The position numbers were made by a program, and so were the translations under genes. This document shows, in pieces, positions 1-10,240 of a DNA stretch of 64,000 nucleotides. Source of the DNA: Sphingomonas ginsengisoli An et al. 2013. GTDB lineage: Bacteria; Pseudomonadota; Alphaproteobacteria; Sphingomonadales; Sphingomonadaceae. Location of the stretch: assembly GCF_009363895.1 (NCBI RefSeq), contig NZ_CP045434.1:1550001-1614000 (forward strand), written 5' to 3'. The notes beneath the pieces were generated by a model. The model had not been told where the DNA came from. It searched no databases and worked only from the letters and a program-made list of their open reading frames with translations. Within the stretch, counting starts at the first letter, position 1; every line of letters starts with the position of its first letter.

Positions 1-1
1 G

Positions 2-46
2 TTCGAGCCGGGGCGCTACCGCCTGAAGCCCGAGCACCGCCACTAG
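2..46 (+). CDS. C-terminal end of an upstream gene (partial)
   Basis: An open frame enters from the left edge and stops at TAG 44-46. It encodes only 14 residues, ending FEPGRYRLKPEHRH. The tail is basic. It is too short to identify a family, and it could be a chance frame. Confidence 0.35.
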   Translation, partial: FEPGRYRLKPEHRH

Positions 47-68
47 TCCGCGGTGCCGCGTGACCCGG

Positions 69-88
69 ATGTTGCAACGCCGCAACAT
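69..88. promoter_or_regulatory. Perfect palindrome upstream of the TonB-dependent receptor
   Basis: ATGTTGC (69-75) and GCAACAT (82-88) form a perfect 7-bp inverted repeat around a 6-bp spacer, about 105 bp before the likely receptor start at 193. The position and symmetry suit a repressor or activator site. The binding protein is unknown. Confidence 0.35.
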
Positions 89-192
89 AACCGGGATTAG
101 CGTTCGCATCACACGTTAAAGACTTGTCATCTTGGCCGATTCGGCATCCGTTCGTGTCCATGGCTCTGCCAGGGCACGGGGGATATTTCGAC

Positions 193-2994
193 ATGACCGG
201 ACTGACCAAGCGGGTGCTGCTTGCTTCGCTGAGCACCTTTGCCTTCACCACCGCCGCATCGGCGCAATCGACCACGCAGACCTCGCCCGCGGCGCAGGAC
301 GCGACCGGCGCTACCCAGGCGAATGACGAGAGGGCGGCCGCCGACAATACGGTGGTGGTGACCGGCACCCGTACCGCCAACCGCACCGTCGCCAACAGCC
401 CGGTGCCGGTCGACGTGATCGGCTCGGACGCGATCGTCCACACCGGCCAGACCGAGACCAACCGGATCCTCAACCAGCTGGTCCCCTCCTTCAACTTCCC
501 CCAGCCGTCGATCGCCGACGGCTCGGATTCGCTGCGCCCCGCTACCTTGCGCGGGCTCGCCCCCGACCAGACGCTGGTGCTGGTCAACGGCAAGCGCCGC
601 CACGTCTCCGCGCTGCTCAACGTCAATGGGACGGTCGGGCGCGGCAGCGCGGCGGTGGACCTGAACCTCATCCCGGGAATCGCGATCAGCCGCGTCGAGG
701 TGCTGCGCGACGGCGCCGCCGCGCAATATGGCTCGGACGCGATCGCCGGGGTCATCAACATCCAGCTCAAGAGCGCCGACCATGGCGGGCGGGTCAGCCT
801 GACCTACGGCGAATATTGGACCTCGCTCAAGGATGTCGCCAACATCACCGGCTTGCAGACCGATGCGTCGGGCCAGCCGATCCTCGGCACCGACCCACGC
901 TATTTCCTCGCCAACAGCGACGGCAACCGCACCGCCCACGACGGCACCCAGGCGACGCTCGCTGCCAACCTTGGCCTGCCGCTCGGCAGCCGCGGCTTCG
1001 TCAACGTTTCGGGCGAGGTGCGCGTGCGCGACCGCACCAACCGCGCCGGCTATGACTTGAGGCCCAATTACAACCGGGTCGGGAGCGGTCCGTTCGATCC
1101 GCGCGAAGTCAACTTCAACCGGCTCGAGTTCCGCTTCGGCGATCCCGACACCACCGACTACACGCTGTTCGTCAACTCGGGCTACGACCTCACCCCCGAC
1201 TGGCAGCTCTACGCCTTCGGCTCCTACGGACATCGCAACGCCACCAGCGCGGCCAATTACCGCCAGCAGTCGGCCGCGGCGAACCGCGACTTCTCGGTGC
1301 TGAGTCCGTCGACCACGCCGACCTCGGCCAATTTCGTGCCGCTAACCCCGGACGGCTTCCTGCCGCTGGTCAAGACGCAGCTGCGCGATTATTCGGCGAT
1401 CGGCGGACTGCGCGGCACGGTGGCCGGGTTCAAGGCCGACTTCTCGCTCGGCCGCGGTTACGACAAGTTCGACTATGCGGTCGACGACACGCTCAATACC
1501 TCGTTCGGCCCGGCCAGCCCGCGCAACTTCGACGCCGGCGGGCTGCGCTACGGCCAGTGGCTGGTCAACGCCGACTTCAGCCAGGACTATAATGTCGGCT
1601 TCGCCAAGCCGCTGACGCTGGCGTTCGGCGCCGAGCATCGCCGCGAGCGCTTCCAGATCCGCCCTGGCCAGCTCGAATCCTACGCGCTCGGACCCTATTT
1701 CCGCCCGGCGATCACGACTACCTCGGCCAACTGCGCGACGCAGGGCGGCGTCTACAACACCACCACCGGTGTCTGCAGCTTCCCGGGCCGCCAGGCGGCC
1801 GCGGGTGCGCAGGGCTTTCCCGGCATCCCGGCCTCGAGCGCGACCAACGCCAAGCGCCACAGCTGGGCGGCCTATGCCGAGCTCGACACTGATCCGCTGC
1901 CCGGCGTCACGACCACGCTGGCGGGCCGCTTCGAGCATTACTCCGACTTCGGCTCGACGGTGAACGGCAAGTTCGCCGCGCGCTGGGAGTTCATCCCGGG
2001 CTATGCGATCCGCGGCGCGATCTCGAACGGCTTCCGCGCCCCCTCGCTCCACCAGCAATATTTCACCACCACCTCGACCAACTTCATCAACGGCGTACCG
2101 GTCGACATCGCCACGCTGTCGGTCGGGGCGCCGGCCGCGGTGGCTCTGGGTGCCAAGCCCTTGAAGCCCGAGAAGTCGGTCAATTTGAGCCTCGGCGCGA
2201 CCGCCAACCCGCTGCGCGGGCTGACCTTCACCGCCGATTACTACCACATCAAGATCAAGGACCGGATCGTCCTCACCGAGACGCTGGGCAATGGCGGCAC
2301 CGGCAACACCGCCGCGGTCCAGTCGCAGGTCACTACCCTGCTGCAGACGCTCGGCTTCCCGCAGGTCGCCGCCGCGCGCTTCTTCATCAACGGCGTCGAT
2401 ACCACCACCAAGGGCATCGATCTGGTCGCCGCCTACAATTGGCGCGCGGGGGACTTCGGCAAGTGGACGCTGACCGCCGCCTACAACCGCAACAAGACCA
2501 GCATCGACAAGCGGCTGGCGGCGCCGGGCGCGCTGGCGCAAATCCCCAACATCGTCCTGTTCGGACGGGTCGAGGGCATCCGCTTCACCGACGGCCAGCC
2601 GCGCGACAAGATCGTGCTCAGCGCCGACGGCGACCTAGGCCCGGTCGGGATCACCGCCCGCACCACCCGCTACGGCAAGGTCATCTCGCCCGGCGCGACC
2701 AATCCGATCAGCGATCCGACCAGCCTCACTGCTTACGGTCCCGACGATATCTTCCTCGGCCGCAAGTGGGTGACCGACGCCGAGGTCCGCTGGAAGCCGG
2801 CCAAGGGAATCGAGTTCGCGCTCGGCGCCAACAATCTGTTCGACGTCTATCCCGATCGCTCGCCGTTCGGGCTGCGGCCGAGCAGCGTCGGTGGATCGTA
2901 CCCGGCGAACCAGGAATATATCCCTTACTCGATCTTCTCGCCGTTCGGGTTCAACGGACGCTTCGTCTACGGACGGGTGTCGGCGGACTTCTAA
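193..2994 (+). CDS. TonB-dependent outer-membrane receptor
   Basis: A 933-residue outer-membrane receptor that would import a siderophore, vitamin or glycan using TonB energy. From ATG 193 the protein begins with a signal peptide ending near ASAQ. An N-terminal plug domain follows (VNGKRRHVSALLN, then VEVLRDGAAAQYGSDAIAGV), then a long beta-barrel of aromatic and Gly-rich strands. The C-terminus is the typical barrel strand ending FVYGRVSADF. The frame is open back to a TTG at 124, but ATG 193 directly precedes the signal peptide and follows a GGGGGA ribosome-binding site. The substrate cannot be told from sequence, and no transport partner is adjacent. Confidence 0.93.
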   Translation: MTGLTKRVLLASLSTFAFTTAASAQSTTQTSPAAQDATGATQANDERAAADNTVVVTGTRTANRTVANSPVPVDVIGSDAIVHTGQTETNRILNQLVPSFNFPQPSIADGSDSLRPATLRGLAPDQTLVLVNGKRRHVSALLNVNGTVGRGSAAVDLNLIPGIAISRVEVLRDGAAAQYGSDAIAGVINIQLKSADHGGRVSLTYGEYWTSLKDVANITGLQTDASGQPILGTDPRYFLANSDGNRTAHDGTQATLAANLGLPLGSRGFVNVSGEVRVRDRTNRAGYDLRPNYNRVGSGPFDPREVNFNRLEFRFGDPDTTDYTLFVNSGYDLTPDWQLYAFGSYGHRNATSAANYRQQSAAANRDFSVLSPSTTPTSANFVPLTPDGFLPLVKTQLRDYSAIGGLRGTVAGFKADFSLGRGYDKFDYAVDDTLNTSFGPASPRNFDAGGLRYGQWLVNADFSQDYNVGFAKPLTLAFGAEHRRERFQIRPGQLESYALGPYFRPAITTTSANCATQGGVYNTTTGVCSFPGRQAAAGAQGFPGIPASSATNAKRHSWAAYAELDTDPLPGVTTTLAGRFEHYSDFGSTVNGKFAARWEFIPGYAIRGAISNGFRAPSLHQQYFTTTSTNFINGVPVDIATLSVGAPAAVALGAKPLKPEKSVNLSLGATANPLRGLTFTADYYHIKIKDRIVLTETLGNGGTGNTAAVQSQVTTLLQTLGFPQVAAARFFINGVDTTTKGIDLVAAYNWRAGDFGKWTLTAAYNRNKTSIDKRLAAPGALAQIPNIVLFGRVEGIRFTDGQPRDKIVLSADGDLGPVGITARTTRYGKVISPGATNPISDPTSLTAYGPDDIFLGRKWVTDAEVRWKPAKGIEFALGANNLFDVYPDRSPFGLRPSSVGGSYPANQEYIPYSIFSPFGFNGRFVYGRVSADF

Positions 2995-3020
2995 ACCGGC
3001 TAAGGCAAGGGCCGGCGCGG

Positions 3021-3049
3021 TTGACACCCGCCCGACCCTCCCTTAGGCG
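3021..3049 (+). promoter_or_regulatory. Candidate promoter of rplU-rpmA
   Basis: TTGACA at 3021-3026 is a perfect -35 box. It is followed by a 17-bp spacer and a weak -10-like TAGGCG at 3044-3049. It lies about 80 bp before rplU, leaving room for a structured leader. Confidence 0.4.
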
Positions 3050-3056
3050 GCACGCT

Positions 3057-3098
3057 TTCCGCGCGAGGGGTGACCCTCGGGCCTAGCGGCGCGCGGAA
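3057..3098 (+). promoter_or_regulatory. Nested hairpin in the rplU leader
   Basis: TTCCGCGCG (3057-3065) pairs with CGCGCGGAA (3090-3098). Inside it, GAGGG (3065-3069) pairs with CCCTC (3074-3078) around GTGA. There is no T-run after it, so it looks more like a leader structure, or a weak end-of-transcript structure for the receptor gene, than a standard terminator. Confidence 0.35.
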
Positions 3099-3130
3099 GC
3101 GAGATTTAAAGACAGAAAAGAGAAGAGCCA

Positions 3131-3694
3131 ATGTTCGCAATCGTGCGCACGGGCGGCAAGCAGTATCGCGTTGCCCCCGGAGACAAGATCGTCGTCGAGA
3201 AGATGGACGGTAATGCCGGCGACAAGATCACCTTGGGTGACGTGCTGCTGGCGGGCGATGGTTCGGACCTCAAGAGCGTCGAGGGCCTGACAGTCGCGGC
3301 CGAGATCGTCGCGCAGGCGAAGGGCGAGAAGGTCGTCGTCTTCAAGAAGCGCCGCCGCCACAATTATCGCCGCAAGAAGGGCCATCGCCAGCAGCACACG
3401 ATCCTGCGGATCACCGCGGTGGGCGATCAGAAGTCCGAGCAGGGCGCCAAGAAGAAGGCCAAGCCGGCCGCCGACGAGACCGCCGCTCCGGCCGCGACTG
3501 CTCCGGCGCCCGCCAAGGCCGAGAGCAAGCCCAAGGCAGCGGCCAAGCCGGCGCCGAAGAATGCGGTCAGCAGCGAGGGTGTCGCCAAGGCTGACGCCGG
3601 CACCAAGGCGACGCACGACGTGTCGACTTCCGATGCTGCGCCTGCTAAGAAGACCAAGAAGGCCCCCGCGGCCAAGAAGACCGAAGAGAAGTAA
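3131..3694 (+). CDS. rplU: 50S ribosomal protein L21 with long C-terminal tail
   Basis: A large-subunit ribosomal protein that binds 23S rRNA. Residues 1-102 match the L21 core: start [14 protein letters not shown], the basic stretch [18 protein letters not shown], then TILRITAVG. The protein is 187 residues, while typical L21 is about 103. The extra 80 or so residues are a low-complexity Ala/Lys/Pro tail of the kind seen in several alphaproteobacteria. rpmA starts 6 bp downstream, the conserved rplU-rpmA pair. The upstream AAAAGAGAAGAG supplies a purine-rich ribosome-binding site. Confidence 0.97.
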   Translation: MFAIVRTGGKQYRVAPGDKIVVEKMDGNAGDKITLGDVLLAGDGSDLKSVEGLTVAAEIVAQAKGEKVVVFKKRRRHNYRRKKGHRQQHTILRITAVGDQKSEQGAKKKAKPAADETAAPAATAPAPAKAESKPKAAAKPAPKNAVSSEGVAKADAGTKATHDVSTSDAAPAKKTKKAPAAKKTEEK

Positions 3695-3700
3695 GCAACG

Positions 3701-3979
3701 ATGGCACATAAGAAGGCTGGCGGCTCGTCACGGAACGGCCGCGACTCGCAGAGCAAGCGCCTGGGCGTGAAGAAGTTTGGCGGTGAGCAGGTGCTCGCCG
3801 GCAACATCATCGTGCGTCAACGCGGCACCAAGTGGTATCCGGGCAACAATGTTGGCCTGGGCAAGGACCACACGCTGTTCGCGCTGACCGACGGCCAAGT
3901 CGAGTTCCGCGACGGCCTGCTTGGCCGAAAGTATGTCCACGTCGCGGCGTTTATGCCGGCGATGGACGCTGCCGAATAG
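3701..3979 (+). CDS. rpmA: 50S ribosomal protein L27
   Basis: A large-subunit protein whose N-terminus reaches the peptidyl-transferase centre. The 92-residue product starts [16 protein letters not shown] and contains [10 protein letters not shown] and [17 protein letters not shown], all hallmarks of L27. It starts at MAHKK directly, with no N-terminal extension of the type cleaved in Firmicutes. It is cotranscribed with rplU, and a strong intrinsic terminator follows 64 bp after the stop. Confidence 0.98.
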   Translation: MAHKKAGGSSRNGRDSQSKRLGVKKFGGEQVLAGNIIVRQRGTKWYPGNNVGLGKDHTLFALTDGQVEFRDGLLGRKYVHVAAFMPAMDAAE

Positions 3980-4043
3980 GGGTTGGTCACTGACAGGCCG
4001 CCCCCCGAGGGGCCGGCCCAGACCAACATCCAACCGGATCGAG

Positions 4044-4087
4044 GAAAGGGAGAAGAGGGAAGGCCCCTCTTCTCCCTTTCTTTTTCT
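4044..4087 (+). terminator. Rho-independent terminator after rpmA
   Basis: A perfect 16-bp stem pairs 4044-4059 with 4065-4080 around a 5-nt loop, followed by a T-rich run (TTTTTCTT) at 4081. It ends the rplU-rpmA transcript. Confidence 0.93.
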
Positions 4088-4144
4088 TCTCCCGAAACTG
4101 CCACGCCGGTCCGCCACAGGGCCGGCCAAGTGGAGGGACGACCG

Positions 4145-4681
4145 ATGTTCGCGAGAACGACAAGATTATTGCTGAGACCCGGCTGGGCCGAGGACGCCCC
4201 GGCTCTCGCCCAGGCGCTCGCCGACGAGCAGATCGTTCGCAACCTCGCGGTCGTGCCCTGGCCCTATGGGCTGAAGGAAGCCGAGGCCTTCCTCGGCGCG
4301 CCCAAGGATCCGTGCCTGCCGAGCTTCTTGCTCTACGCCCGCACCGCCAGCGCGCCCGAGCTAATCGGCTCGTGCGGGCTGGTGCGACGGCCCTCGGGCG
4401 CGGTCGAACTCGGCTATTGGATTGCGCGGCCGCACTGGAACCAGGGCTATGCGACCGAGGCGGCGACCCAGCTCGTCGAGATCGCCCGCACCCTCGGGCT
4501 CCGGCGGCTCGCGGCGTTCCACTTCCTCGATAATCCGGCGAGCGGCCGGGTGCTCGAGAAGCTCGGCTTCGTCCCCACCGGGCTGGTCGGCCCGCGCTTC
4601 AGCTGCGGCCGTGGAGCCGAGGCGCCGGCGCGGCAGCTGGCGCTGAGCCTGGTCGAGAAGGCGGAGCGGCTGGCGGCTTGA
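4145..4681 (+). CDS. GNAT family N-acetyltransferase (RimJ-like)
   Basis: A 178-residue acetyl-CoA-dependent N-acetyltransferase. It opens with TTRLLLRPGWAEDAPALAQAL, cut here to the family pattern LLLRP, common in RimJ/RimL-like enzymes. It contains the acetyl-CoA region ELGYWIARPHWNQGYATEA and the C-terminal motif NPASGRVLEKLGFV. The frame is open back to 3983, through the terminator of rpmA, so the real start is ATG 4145 behind GGAGGGACGACCG. The acceptor (a protein N-terminus or a small molecule) cannot be told from sequence. It appears to be a single-gene unit. Confidence 0.85.
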   Translation: MFARTTRLLLRPGWAEDAPALAQALADEQIVRNLAVVPWPYGLKEAEAFLGAPKDPCLPSFLLYARTASAPELIGSCGLVRRPSGAVELGYWIARPHWNQGYATEAATQLVEIARTLGLRRLAAFHFLDNPASGRVLEKLGFVPTGLVGPRFSCGRGAEAPARQLALSLVEKAERLAA

Positions 4682-4717
4682 ACCTCCTCCCCGTCGCCAC
4701 GCGGCGGGAAGGTTGGG

Positions 4718-5605
4718 CTAAATGGCGCCGCGGACGCGCTTCCTGGGCGGGACCTGGAGATAGGGATAGGTCTGTTCCCAGCCCTTGATCAGCGCTCGGT
4801 CGTCCTCATTCCACGGATGGAAACCGGGCAGGAAGAATTTGGCCCAGCCACCGGCGACCTTGCGGAAGATGCCGGGCGAACCCCAGAGCTTCCACTGCAG
4901 CGTCCACCACACCTTGCGGCCGGTCAGCCCGTCCTGGCGCAGCAGCTCGAGCGCGCCCGCGGTGCGGTGCTTCACGAAGTTCTTGGTCACCAGCAGCATC
5001 ATCATGCTCTTGAGCTTCCAGCGCTTGAAGCGCGGCAGCTTGGCGGTCACCGCCAGCCAGGTGTCGTAGGCGACGCCCTTGTGCTCGATCTCCTCGACCG
5101 CATGCCAGCGCCACATGTCGGCGGTGGCCTGGTCGGCGCCTTTGAGATGCCTGGGGTTGGCGAGCAGCTCGTGGGCGATGATCGCCGTGAAATGCTCGAG
5201 GCACATTGTGCTCATCAGGCCGACGATCGGCGGCTTGGCGCGCAGCTCGACAAGGCTCTCCTCGACGCAGCGCTCGAGCGGGCCGAGGTCGTAGCCGGCG
5301 TCGGTCGCGCGCTTGTTGAAGGCGACATGCTCGCGGCTGTGGATGACTTCCTGCGTCGTGAAGGCCTTGATCTCGCCCGCCAGCCGCGCGTCGGCCTGGT
5401 CGCGGAAGGCGCGCACCGTCTCGATGAAATTGGCCTCGCCGAGCGGGAAGGTCGCTGACAGGGCGTTGTAAATGGCGGTCTGGTATGGATCGCCGTTCAG
5501 CCACCAGCGCGCGGTCGACTCGTCGCGCCCGAAGCGCAGGTCGCGGGGCGTGATCGTGAGGTCCGCCGGGGTCGGCGTCGTTCGGTTCAGGGTTGCAACG
5601 GTCAT
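4718..5605 (-). CDS. Predicted metal-dependent hydrolase (PF10118-like)
   Basis: A 295-residue protein resembling the PF10118 family of ferritin-like, predicted metal-dependent hydrolases. It is rich in His/Glu helices: TQEVIHSREHVAFN, CLEHFTAIIAHEL and WRWHAVEEIEHKGVAYD supply candidate metal ligands in the expected order. It has no signal peptide and is probably cytosolic. It starts at ATG 5605 and is divergent from a TetR gene 48 bp away, which is the likely regulator. The substrate is unknown. Confidence 0.78.
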   Translation of the reverse strand: MTVATLNRTTPTPADLTITPRDLRFGRDESTARWWLNGDPYQTAIYNALSATFPLGEANFIETVRAFRDQADARLAGEIKAFTTQEVIHSREHVAFNKRATDAGYDLGPLERCVEESLVELRAKPPIVGLMSTMCLEHFTAIIAHELLANPRHLKGADQATADMWRWHAVEEIEHKGVAYDTWLAVTAKLPRFKRWKLKSMMMLLVTKNFVKHRTAGALELLRQDGLTGRKVWWTLQWKLWGSPGIFRKVAGGWAKFFLPGFHPWNEDDRALIKGWEQTYPYLQVPPRKRVRGAI

Positions 5606-5653
5606 TAGCCTACTCCAAGCCTGCCGAAGTGTATCTGACGATTGCTTACAAAT

Positions 5654-6247
5654 ATGTCAATAACACCCCTCGCCCGCAAAAGAGTTTCGCCCGAGGAAAG
5701 CCGCGCCGCCGCGCTGGCGGCAGCGCGCAGTTTGCTGATCCGCGACGGCGCGGCGGCGGTGACTCTGCAGCGGGTGGCGATGATCGTCGGGCGAACCCAC
5801 GCCAATCTGCTCCACCATTTCGGCTCGGCCGCCGGGCTCCAGCAGGCGATGGCCGAGGACATCGCCCACACCGTCGCCGCCTCGATCGAGGGCGCGATCG
5901 AGCAGCGCCGCCGGGGCGAGGCGAGCGAGCGGCACGTGATCGACGCGATGTTCGATGCCTTCCGCCGCGAGGGCGCGGGCGAGCTGATCGGGTGGATCGC
6001 GTTGACCCGCCAGCGCCAGGCGCTGCAGCCGGTGATCGATACGATCGAGCGGATCATCCGCACCATGCGTGCGGCGGGTGACTGGCGCCCGGTCGACCGG
6101 ATGACGCTTGGCCTCACCCTGCTGGCAATCGGCGACAGCCTGGCGGGCGAGGAGATTGCGCGCGCCTGCGGGATCGACCGGGAGGCGGTGCGCGACGTCG
6201 CCATTCGCCAGATCGAAGCGCTCGCCGGCGAGGCGTTGCGGCCTTAG
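5654..6247 (+). CDS. TetR/AcrR family transcriptional regulator
   Basis: A 197-residue repressor-type protein. The N-terminal helix-turn-helix is visible at about residues 12-55 (LAAARSLLIRDGAAAVTLQRV, shown in part, followed by VGRTHANLLHHFGSAAGL). The remainder is a helical ligand-binding domain. The recognition helix has NLLHHFGS where YxYFxxK is usual. ATG 5654 was chosen over the in-frame TTG at 5642. It is divergent from the PF10118-like gene, which it probably controls, and overlaps the convergent peroxiredoxin gene by 4 bp. Confidence 0.85.
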   Translation: MSITPLARKRVSPEESRAAALAAARSLLIRDGAAAVTLQRVAMIVGRTHANLLHHFGSAAGLQQAMAEDIAHTVAASIEGAIEQRRRGEASERHVIDAMFDAFRREGAGELIGWIALTRQRQALQPVIDTIERIIRTMRAAGDWRPVDRMTLGLTLLAIGDSLAGEEIARACGIDREAVRDVAIRQIEALAGEALRP

Positions 6248-6786
6248 GCGGGACGCGGCAGCGTCGGCTCGCCTTCCTGCCAGCCCGCGGCGCACGGCTC
6301 GCCGGTCTGGATTGCCGCCAGCACCCGCAGCGTCTCCTGCGGGTTACGGCCGACGTTGAAGCCGTTGACCGCGACGTGCTGGATGATCCCGGCCGGATCG
6401 ACGATGAAGGTCGCGCGTAAAGCGACCTGCGCAGTCCCGCTGAGGATGCCGAGCGCCCGCGCCAGCGCGCGATCGGAATCGGCGATCCATGGGAAATCGG
6501 CCAGTGCCAATTGCTCGTCGGAGCGGCGCCAGGCGTAATGCTCTTCGGCAGTGTCGGTCGAGGCGCCGATCAGCGCGGCGCCGTGGGCCGCGAAAGCCTC
6601 CTTGAGCGCGCCATAGCCGACGATCTCGGTCGGGCAGACGAAGGTGAAATCGCGCGGCCAGTAAAACAGCACCCGCCAGCGCCCGCCGGTCTGGCCGAGG
6701 TCGATCGTCTTTCCCTTGGGTGGCGCCTTGATCCCCCGCTGCACCGTGACGACCAGTGCCGGCAGGCGATCACCAACTGTCAGCAT
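6244..6786 (-). CDS. AhpC/Prx1-type 2-Cys peroxiredoxin
   Basis: A 180-residue thiol peroxidase that reduces hydrogen peroxide and organic peroxides in the cytosol. The peroxidatic Cys is at about residue 51 in FTFVCPTEIVGYG. A C-terminal Cys near residue 166 (GEPCAAGW) is the resolving residue. These features place it in the typical 2-Cys AhpC group, close to the AhpC partnered with AhpD. It is divergent from oxyR across a 71-bp gap, the usual arrangement for an OxyR-activated gene. No ahpD or ahpF is seen in the window. Confidence 0.9.
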   Translation of the reverse strand: MLTVGDRLPALVVTVQRGIKAPPKGKTIDLGQTGGRWRVLFYWPRDFTFVCPTEIVGYGALKEAFAAHGAALIGASTDTAEEHYAWRRSDEQLALADFPWIADSDRALARALGILSGTAQVALRATFIVDPAGIIQHVAVNGFNVGRNPQETLRVLAAIQTGEPCAAGWQEGEPTLPRPA

Positions 6787-6857
6787 TGTTTCTCCTCATC
6801 GGCCGACCGGGCCGACGTGCAATTCACTCAACCCGCTGCTACTCATTGAGCCAAGCG
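6787..6857. promoter_or_regulatory. Divergent promoter region, peroxiredoxin / oxyR
   Basis: This 71-bp gap must hold both promoters, and probably an OxyR tetramer site. I see no clean ATAG-N7-CTAT-N7-ATAG-N7-CTAT match, so the site is inferred from layout only. Confidence 0.4.
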
Positions 6858-7781
6858 ATGAGCAACTATCTTCCGACCCTGCGCCAGCTGCAATATCTGG
6901 TGGCGCTCAACGACCACGGCCATTTCGGTCGTGCCGCCGACGCCTGCTTCATCACCCAGTCGACCCTCTCCGCCGCGCTGCGCGAGCTCGAGACCCTGCT
7001 CGGCACCACGCTGGTCGAGCGCACGCGGCGGGTGACCCGCTTCACCCCTCTCGGCCTGCGGATCGTCGCCAAGGCGCGGCGGGTGCTGCGCGAGGCGGAG
7101 GAACTTGCCGACTTGGCGCAGGCCGAGCGGACGCCGCTGACCGGCGACCTGCGGCTCGGCGTGATTCCGACCATCGCCCCGTTCCTGCTGCCGACCCTGT
7201 TGCCCCAGCTCCGCGCCGAATTCCCCGGCCTCAAGCTCTATCTGCGCGAGGAGACCAGCCAGGCGGCCTGCGACGGTCTTCACCGCGGCCAGCTCGACTG
7301 CGTGCTGCTGGCGACGCCCTACGGCTGCGGCGACGTCGAGGAGGCCGCGCTGTTCGCCGACGAACTGCTGGTCGCGGTCCCGGCGGGCGAGCAAACCGCC
7401 GAGCGCGTCGCCCCCGACGACATCGCCGCGGGACGACTGTTGCTGCTCGAGGACGGACATTGCCTGAAAGACCATGTGCTGTCGGCCTGCAACCGGCCCG
7501 ACCTGCGCTCCTCGGCGCTGATGCTGGGCACGTCGCTGCACACGCTGGTGCAGATGGTCGACAATGATCTGGGCGTGACGCTGGTGCCGCGAATGGCGGT
7601 CGACGCCGGACTGCTCGAAGGCACCGGGGTACGGGTCCGCCCGCTCGCCGCCGAGCATGCCAGCCGGACCATCGCATTGGTCTGGCGGCGCGGCTCGGCC
7701 CGGGCGGCGGAGTTCACCCTCCTCGCCGACGCGCTGCGTCGCTATGCGGCCGAACGTCCGGCCGACCGCGCGGCAGCATAG
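6858..7781 (+). CDS. oxyR: LysR-family peroxide sensor OxyR
   Basis: A 307-residue hydrogen-peroxide-responsive activator. The winged helix-turn-helix lies at residues 5-65 (FGRAADACFITQSTLSAALR, an LTTR signature). In the regulatory domain the motif LEDGHCLKDHVLSAC places C202 and C211 nine residues apart, matching the redox pair C199/C208 of E. coli OxyR. This separates it from generic LysR proteins. ATG 6858 is chosen although the frame is open back to 6756 inside the peroxiredoxin gene. Likely targets are the divergent peroxiredoxin and the neighbouring katG. Confidence 0.93.
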   Translation: MSNYLPTLRQLQYLVALNDHGHFGRAADACFITQSTLSAALRELETLLGTTLVERTRRVTRFTPLGLRIVAKARRVLREAEELADLAQAERTPLTGDLRLGVIPTIAPFLLPTLLPQLRAEFPGLKLYLREETSQAACDGLHRGQLDCVLLATPYGCGDVEEAALFADELLVAVPAGEQTAERVAPDDIAAGRLLLLEDGHCLKDHVLSACNRPDLRSSALMLGTSLHTLVQMVDNDLGVTLVPRMAVDAGLLEGTGVRVRPLAAEHASRTIALVWRRGSARAAEFTLLADALRRYAAERPADRAAA

Positions 7782-7782
7782 C

Positions 7783-7817
7783 AAAAGGGCCCGGAGGCGG
7801 GTGCCTCCGAGCCCTCT
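7783..7817. terminator. Bidirectional terminator between oxyR and katG
   Basis: AGGGC-CCGGAGGC (7786-7798) pairs with GCCTCCG-AGCCCT (7803-7815). Flanking AAAA on the left and TCTTCT on the right suit termination of both convergent genes. Confidence 0.75.
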
Positions 7818-7835
7818 TCTCGCAATCGGAGGCGT

Positions 7836-10115
<2,280 letters not shown>

Positions 10116-10183
10116 CTAGCTCGGCTCTCTCATCGACGGAAACAAACAATCTTCGCCGGAGTGAGCGACAAAACCGATTGAAA

Positions 10184-10220
10184 GAGGGCCCGCCGCCGGG
10201 AGGTTCGGCGACGGGCCCTC
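10184..10220 (-). terminator. Terminator-like hairpin after the Ser/Gly-rich protein gene
   Basis: A 15-bp stem with one mismatch pairs 10184-10198 with 10206-10220 around a 7-nt loop. On the minus strand it lies just past the stop of the gene at 10241 and is followed by TTTC and further T residues. Confidence 0.65.
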
Positions 10221-10240
10221 GCCGCTGGCGGAGCGCTGGC

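Noticed and set aside
127..1233. Long reading frame antisense to the TonB-dependent receptor (also 1342-2541)
   Set aside because: Composition is Arg/Gly/Val-rich with no domain; typical antisense opening in high-GC DNA opposite a strong gene.
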